Assembly: GCF_035046485.1 (NCBI RefSeq)
Contig: NC_085136.1
Coordinates: forward strand, 220,476,853 to 220,540,852
Direction of reading: 5' to 3'
Source of the DNA: Aedes albopictus
Taxonomy: Eukaryota > Arthropoda > Insecta > Diptera > Culicidae
DNA: 64,000 bases
Shown: positions 58,901 to 64,000 of the stretch, piece after piece
Layout: each line of letters begins with the position of its first letter
How positions within the stretch are numbered: position 1 is the first letter of the stretch
Translations under genes and position numbers: made by a program
Notes under the pieces: generated by a model
Database searches by the model: none
What the model was told of the DNA's origin: nothing
The model's input: only the letters and a program-made list of their open reading frames with translations

Positions 58901-60043
58901 AGGGGAACGCATCGGAGGACCGCTAGCCAGTTGCTCCGTTTGCTTCTCCCTTCAGTATGCTTTGGCTAGCCGAGCTTTGTGGTCGTCGGCTGCTGCCACT
59001 TGCCAGTCGTTGTCGCATAGCCGTGCGCGGTACCAGTGGGCCGCCACTCCAACCATTTCACACCGGATCAGCTCTGCGAAAATTTTCTTCATTCTGGCTT
59101 CATCGGGCATCCGGGCAGCACAAGCCAACATCGGAATTAACAAAGTTATTGAATGCGCTTGCAGTAATATTGCAAGTAAATTTAAACAGCACTTGTAAGG
59201 GCTACGAAAATGTCCCACAGGAGTGAAAGAATAATTTTCTTAGGAGGAAAGCCCGGGACACAAGTGTCAATAACTACAAGAGCTGTGTGAAAATTGAATA
59301 GCGCTCCGTCGCAACCATGAGACATTCAATTCAAATTTGTGAAAACAGTGCTAGTTGATTGACAATTTGGAAAACATTTTCTTCTTCTCAGATGATGAAG
59401 AAAATTTCATTTTGATGAAATGTATTATTCAGTGTTTCCATATTTCAATGTGTCAGTCTTCGCAAAATTAGTAAATTTTTACAATTTTGCCGAAAAATTT
59501 GCATGATTTATCGAAATTATTTGTTAAACATTATAGTTATGCTGAATCATACCTATCGATCTGCAAATGCTCAATGAGGTAATTATTCGAAAGCATTTGG
59601 TGTGCATTGAGAAAGTGTTAAAACCACCGAGAATTTAAAATCAACTACATCAAAAGCACGGTGCGGATATTTAACCTTGGTTTGTCACATGAGAGCTCAA
59701 TTTTCTGTAAAATTGGTTCGAACAGTTCTTTAGAGGGTCAACAATTTTCTGAAAGAGGTTAGGGTGAATTTTCCTAGAAAGTTGCTACCGCCAAGAATTT
59801 GAAACCAAGTACATCAAAAGCACTCTGTGGAAATCAAACCGCATCTTGTCGCAGAAAAGGCAACATTTCTCTAGTGCGCCGAACTATTCCATTTCTTTTC
59901 ATGATAACAAGTGTTTGAAAATTGAGACTATCAAACCAATTATTCTTACAAAGCCTATCATCGTCGCTGTTCTGACATTTGCTACCAGAACAACGAAATT
60001 ATTGAACATACGTGCAATATTTTGAACAAATTCTGGTTCAAAC

Positions 60044-60059
60044 AGCCCTTTTGAGGGCT
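60044..60059 (+). terminator. Stem-loop close to histone type
   Basis: AGCCCTTTTGAGGGCT preceded by 'ttcaaac': 6-bp stem with TTTG loop. Only the first base pair and the last loop base depart from the usual histone form. Confidence 0.45.
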
Positions 60060-60220
60060 TCATCAGTAGTTTTCAGAAAGAGTAAACGGCACTAACGGCA
60101 GATTTTCTGACATAGTGACACTGGTCACATAAGTGTCAAAACCGCCGAATTTTGAAATCTACTCCTAAACTAAAGGCAACAGCTTATCTTATCACCTGGC
60201 CGTGTCACCGAATCTGGCAA

Positions 60221-60349
60221 GTACATTGACCCCACAATTTATGAATAGGCAAAAATGACCACAGTTTATGGATCACTCATTTGATCAACACGGTGACTCA
60301 TAAATAGTGTACATAATTAAGGTGATTCATCGGTGTGGGGTCACTGTAC
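60221..60349. mobile_element. Small TA-target palindromic MITE (~129 bp)
   Basis: Ends 'gtacattgaccccaca' and (inverse) 'gtacagtgaccccaca', TA at both borders, imperfect fold-back interior. It is inserted in the non-autonomous Helitron2. Confidence 0.65.
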
Positions 60350-60617
60350 GCTTCCTTCTTGCATGTACAGTGTACCGTTATAAAGGAATTTCTTCAGGCT
60401 TTGCTTATGTTACAAACTTTGTTATAAATATTTCCAACACAAATCCACCAGAATCTTGCAGAATTTAACTTGTTAAAATTAACGATTTTCAAAACTATTA
60501 GCCACTACAAATTGTAATATTGATCCAAAGAAATTGCATAGTAGTCAGTTGTCGTTCATAACAAACTGCTTTACGTAGTTTACGTCATGCGGTTGTGTCT
60601 TGTACACACCCCTCTGA

Positions 60618-62936
60618 TTTTTTTTCAATATTAAACCATGAATACTGATAAATCATGGAAGTAGTATAAATTAACAAATATCTTCTTGCAAATTATGAAA
60701 TTTCCTTGTTTAACAAGCATCTATTTTGGTAACCAATACAGTTTTTGTTGAAATCGAGGAAATATCGCCAGACCCACAGAATACGCCTCCAAGTATGCAA
60801 TCGCACAGCATTCCCATGGAGCTTATCAAATGACCTTACTAAATTAACAGTAGCAAACTTGAATATATTTTGGACACCACCTATTTTAAGCGTTCCAGAT
60901 AAATGTTAAGAGATTGGCTGCCTAATGTTTCTCTATTGTGTATTTCTCATTGCAATAAGGCTTTCTATTTTTTTTACAATTGTTTTTTCATCGAGTTTGA
61001 GGTGCATATTGTATGTGACGCTAAAGTGTATGTCCTCTTGCATACTTGCGCATTTGAGGGGTTTTGGTGACGCAGTTTACATTTTCGATAATTTTGAAGT
61101 AAATTCTTAGTAGTTGGGTCTGATTGATCCAATAATCGATATTGAGAAGTATCTACTTGTATTAGCTCTTCGGGACAAGACATACATCACTGTGCCTGTC
61201 CATATTTCATACATGTCCAAATTATATTTTTCACCCTCGCGGAGATGAACCAGCCATCGGCTGAAAGTCTCAACAATAAAGATAATAATAATAATTTTTC
61301 ACCCTATGTTCCTGTTAAGCCTGGTCACAATTTTGTTTTGCATGTTATGGCACATTGTAAAAAGTGTTGCTTCCATACACCACGTACAGTTTCTTACTGA
61401 TATCTTTTTGGGGTGTTTTCAGTTTGTCAATAATTTTGGAATACCTATATTTTCCCTAGATTTACAAATGAGGTATAAATGGCCGCAATTAACGTAAATC
61501 AGCGCGTGTCCAGTATAATACTTTAATGCAGTGAAGATTGCCAAGTCAACTGTGCTTCCATTATTATAGAGCACCTTTCTGTTTTAGCCCGCACAAGATA
61601 ACCCCAGCGATTTAGTATATCGCTTGTTCCTCGCTGCCTTGAAATTTTGATTCGTACTAATATTCGAGTTGTTCGATATTCTCATTTGGTTCAGACGTTT
61701 TGATTTTATTCAGTTAATATGGTTTCATTTCATGCTGTAAAATTTCTCGAAAAATCTAATAGCTTAAAAGTGTGGACGGTTTTCGTACGACGAACTCGGA
61801 ACTTCTTCCATAACTTGCCTGATCGATGAAAATTTTAAATCGTTTTTGACGTGTAGTGCCCTAGATGTTTTCGATTTTAAACTATTCTTGAACTTCGGTT
61901 TAACGTTGTTCCAAAATTATGACTCTCAAACTTGGATCCGTGGTTGTAGAGAGAATAAAATGTTCCTATAAAGTGAGTTCAAAGATGCCACTTTCCACAA
62001 ACTAGGAAATATGTACGCCGCTCGACAAAGAACGATTGAAAATAATCAAAACAGGAAGCGCCAGCACATTGTTTAATAGACAATGGCGAGACGCTGGCTG
62101 TTAGGACCCGGGGCCTTTTGCATAGTCAAGATCGGAGAATAACTTCTTGGGACTTCATCAACTGTTACTTTGAATGGCCGCAAATGCAGATCATGTGTAG
62201 CGACCCCATCAAGTGCCATTTGTGAGATTAGCGTCGGAGTAATTATTGACAACACTTCTGAAAAAGTCGGCAATGGATTTGCTGACTCTGCTGCGGAGCT
62301 GGCTTGGATGTTCTGATACCGAATTTCATATGGAAAACCGTTGGATTTGCGCTGACTTTTGACAAATGACTAGAATAAGACAGGGTTGATATTAGCATTA
62401 ATTTCCAATCCGCTCATAAACTCGAGTTCAATACTTTAAAGTCAATAACGGCGCCGGCCACATCCTTACGGTCATCGGGAAAGGGGAAGGAATGTTACAC
62501 AGATCGAAAAAAAGAGTGTAAAATTTTCTGACATATGATGCACATGCACATGCACATGGGTGGGATATCACAGTAGTTTACATGACATATCATGAAAAGT
62601 TCGTGAAATATCATGTAAACTTCCATTATACACTACCCGCCATAAATATGGAATCGCATCGCTTAGTATTGCAACACCCCAATTGAATATTGCAGCACCC
62701 CCAGAAAGTTTGGCATCACCTGAAGACTTCATCATTTTCTAAACTGTATCGCAGAAACCGTATCCCCTGCATAGCTTAGACCTTCAGCAAAGTTGATCAG
62801 AAGGTCTATGGCTATCAAATGGTGGTAAGTTTAGTGCGTGATTCCGCCGCTATGTGGCACCAGTGTGCATTTAAAACGAAGTACTTTGACATGAGTCATC
62901 TCTGATCACTTAGGCCATACGCCGCAGTTTGTCACG
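60618..62936. other. Segment copy 2 end and unique sequence, no gene recognised
   Basis: 60630-61024 matches 21400-21738 and 32991-33049, with the 20-nt box variant at 60782-60801. From 61025 on the sequence is single-copy in this window. 'cactacccgccataaatatgg' at 62632 resembles a Tc1-type end but I found no partner. The open frame at 62073-62273 (minus) has no recognisable domain. Confidence 0.5.
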
Positions 62937-64000
62937 CCACCGGTTTGAAATTCTTTCGGGGATATCTCCTGATATACTGTCGTGGATTTCTCTTGGTATT
63001 TCGTCGATGATTTCTTTTAGAATTCCTACGGAGATTCCTCCTCGATTTCCTCCAGGGATTCCTCATGAAATTCCTCCAGGAGTCCTCCTGGAATTTATTA
63101 GGGGATTTCTCCTGGAGTTTCTTCGGAGATTTCTTCTGAACTTCCCATGGGGTTTCCTCTTCCCCCCGGGATTCCTGCAGGGAATTCTCCTATAATTTCT
63201 TCGGGGATTTCTCTTGAAATTTCTTCAGGAAATCCTCCTGGAATTCCGTCGCGTATTCCTTCTGGACTTGCTTCAGGGATTCCTTCGGAGATTTCTCCTT
63301 GAATTCTTTCGGAGATTACTTTTGGAATTCCTTCGGGGATTCCTCCTAGACTTCCTTTTGAGATTTCTCCTGGAATTTTTTCGGGGATTGATCTTCGAGT
63401 TCTTTCGGAAATTCCTGCTGAACTTCCTTCAAGGATTCCTCCTGGAATTTCTACGGAAACTTCGCCTACAATTATTTCGGAGGTTCTTCCTGGATTTCCT
63501 TCGGAATTTCATCTTGGAATTTCTGTTGTGATTCCTCTTCAAATTTCTTCGAATATTCCTCCAGAAATTTCTCATGGAATTCCTCCGGGGATTCCACCTA
63601 GAATTCCTTCTGGGTCCTTGTGGAATTTCTTCTAGAATTCATTCGGGGATTCCTCTTGGAATTCCTTCGGTGATTCCTCCTAGATTTCTCTCACGAATAT
63701 CTCCTGGAACTCTTTCAGAGATACTCTCTGGATATTTATCGTTGATTCATTATAGAAATCCTTTGGAGATTCTTCCTCGAATTCCCTTGAAAGTTCCCAC
63801 TGGAGTCCTGCTGGAATTTCTTTGTGAATAATTGCTGGAATTCCTTTGGGATTCACGCAGGATTATTTTCTGAATTTGCTCTTGGAATCCCTGTAAGGAT
63901 TCATCCTAAAATGCCTTTGGGGATTTCCCCTAAAATTCCTTCGAAGATTCCTTTTCAATTTCATCCACGCGTGCCTCGTGAAATTTTTTCGAGGATTCCT
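62937..64000 (+). repeat. Short-period minisatellite (15/30-bp, GGAATTCCTYC type)
   Basis: Degenerate repeats of the form 'ggaatttcttcggggattcct' continue to the window end. Open frames across it (rich in Phe, Leu, Arg, Glu) follow from the period being a multiple of three and are not gene evidence. Confidence 0.92.

Larger units (their letters stand above)
57640..59640 (+). repeat. Array of promoter/hairpin units in the non-autonomous Helitron2
   Basis: Units at 57655-58440 (with an internal partial duplication from ~58110) and 58787-59640 share CCAAT-CACGTG-TATA, 'cttcttctcatcttcca', a ~300-bp GC-rich body ('tggtcgtcggctgctgcca', 'gggcgtccgg') and a hairpin followed by 'acgaaaatgtcccac'. 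Frames of 60-140 codons cross them but are not conserved between units. Confidence 0.75.
57391..60617 (+). mobile_element. Non-autonomous Helitron2 (~3.2 kb)
   Basis: 5' end 'ttttgacgtaaactacgtc', whose GACGTAAACTACGT (57395-57408) is repeated inverted at 60573-60586, about 31 bp before the 3' end '...acacacccctctga'. The 3' tail 'atgcggttgtgtcttgtacacacccct' parallels the autonomous element's tail 'ttgcggttatgtctcagaca...acccct'. Copy 1 has the uninterrupted site 'ggacagggccatta' (11886-11899). It contains no RepHel gene; it carries a different small promoter/hairpin array and was probably mobilised in trans. Confidence 0.8.
39188..61025 (+). repeat. Copy 2 of the duplicated ~10-kb segment (interrupted)
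   Basis: It begins 'cattgaataaataacactgctcc' like 1683 and is colinear with copy 1 to 'gtgaggtgca...aagtgta' (61024). Insertions private to this copy: 39478-44751, 45192-46669, the block from about 50595 to 56967, and 57391-60617. Confidence 0.75.

Noticed and set aside
62073..62273. Small minus-strand frame as a possible host exon
   Set aside because: No recognisable domain and no convincing splice context; it is in single-copy sequence, so I leave it as unassigned.
62929..63831. Three consecutive plus-strand open frames
   Set aside because: Low-complexity translation of the minisatellite, with no start context or domain.

Overview
The window looks like intergenic DNA from a mosquito of the culicine/Aedes type. 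It is AT-rich and almost entirely nested transposable elements (BEL/Pao, Helitron2/Helentron, RTE, L1-like and other non-LTR elements, hAT- and Harbinger-type MITEs, TA-target MITEs, fold-back elements, satellites). I recognise no host protein-coding gene, tRNA or rRNA. Species assignment is inference from element types only.

Layout. An ancestral segment of roughly 10 kb is present twice in direct, colinear order: copy 1 from about 1680 to 33050 and copy 2 from about 39188 to 61025. The copies differ mainly by insertions, so each gives empty sites for the other. Copy 1 carries a TA-target MITE (2200-2980), a TTAA mini-element (3011-3104), a 4.4-kb satellite-rich insertion (3478-7846), a BEL/Pao retrotransposon on the minus strand (11923-21413) whose pol holds two near-identical MITEs in opposite orientation, and an 11.25-kb Helitron2 (21739-32990). 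A second Helitron2 copy lies tail-to-tail (33738-36652) and runs into a 500-base gap (36653-37152). After a 5'-truncated LINE, copy 2 carries a Harbinger-like element (39478-44751) with two long fold-backs and an RTE retrotransposon nested in it, a 1.5-kb hAT-like element (45192-46669), an L1-like retrotransposon (about 50600-55650) with its own hAT MITE, and a non-autonomous Helitron2 (57391-60617). The window ends in a short-period minisatellite.

The most interesting system is the autonomous Helitron2. It has a five-exon gene (25802-32404, all introns phase 1, 1833 codons when spliced) for a protein with Rep (HUH), PIF1-like helicase and LINE-like endonuclease domains. About 160 nt after the stop codon lies a perfect match to the metazoan histone-mRNA 3' stem-loop (32568-32583), followed by a purine-rich block like a histone downstream element. 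No AATAAA or ATTAAA is seen between the stop and the element end. The same stem-loop and downstream block recur six times in a tandem array of small TATA-driven units upstream of the gene. The sequence therefore suggests a rolling-circle transposon that uses replication-dependent histone-type 3' end formation. The smaller Helitron2 at 57.4-60.6 kb carries an unrelated but analogous array of CCAAT/CACGTG/TATA units with stem-loop-like hairpins.

A second cross-cutting signal is a 20-nt box (consensus ATTGCATACCTTTAGGCGTT) shared by otherwise divergent repeat families throughout the window.
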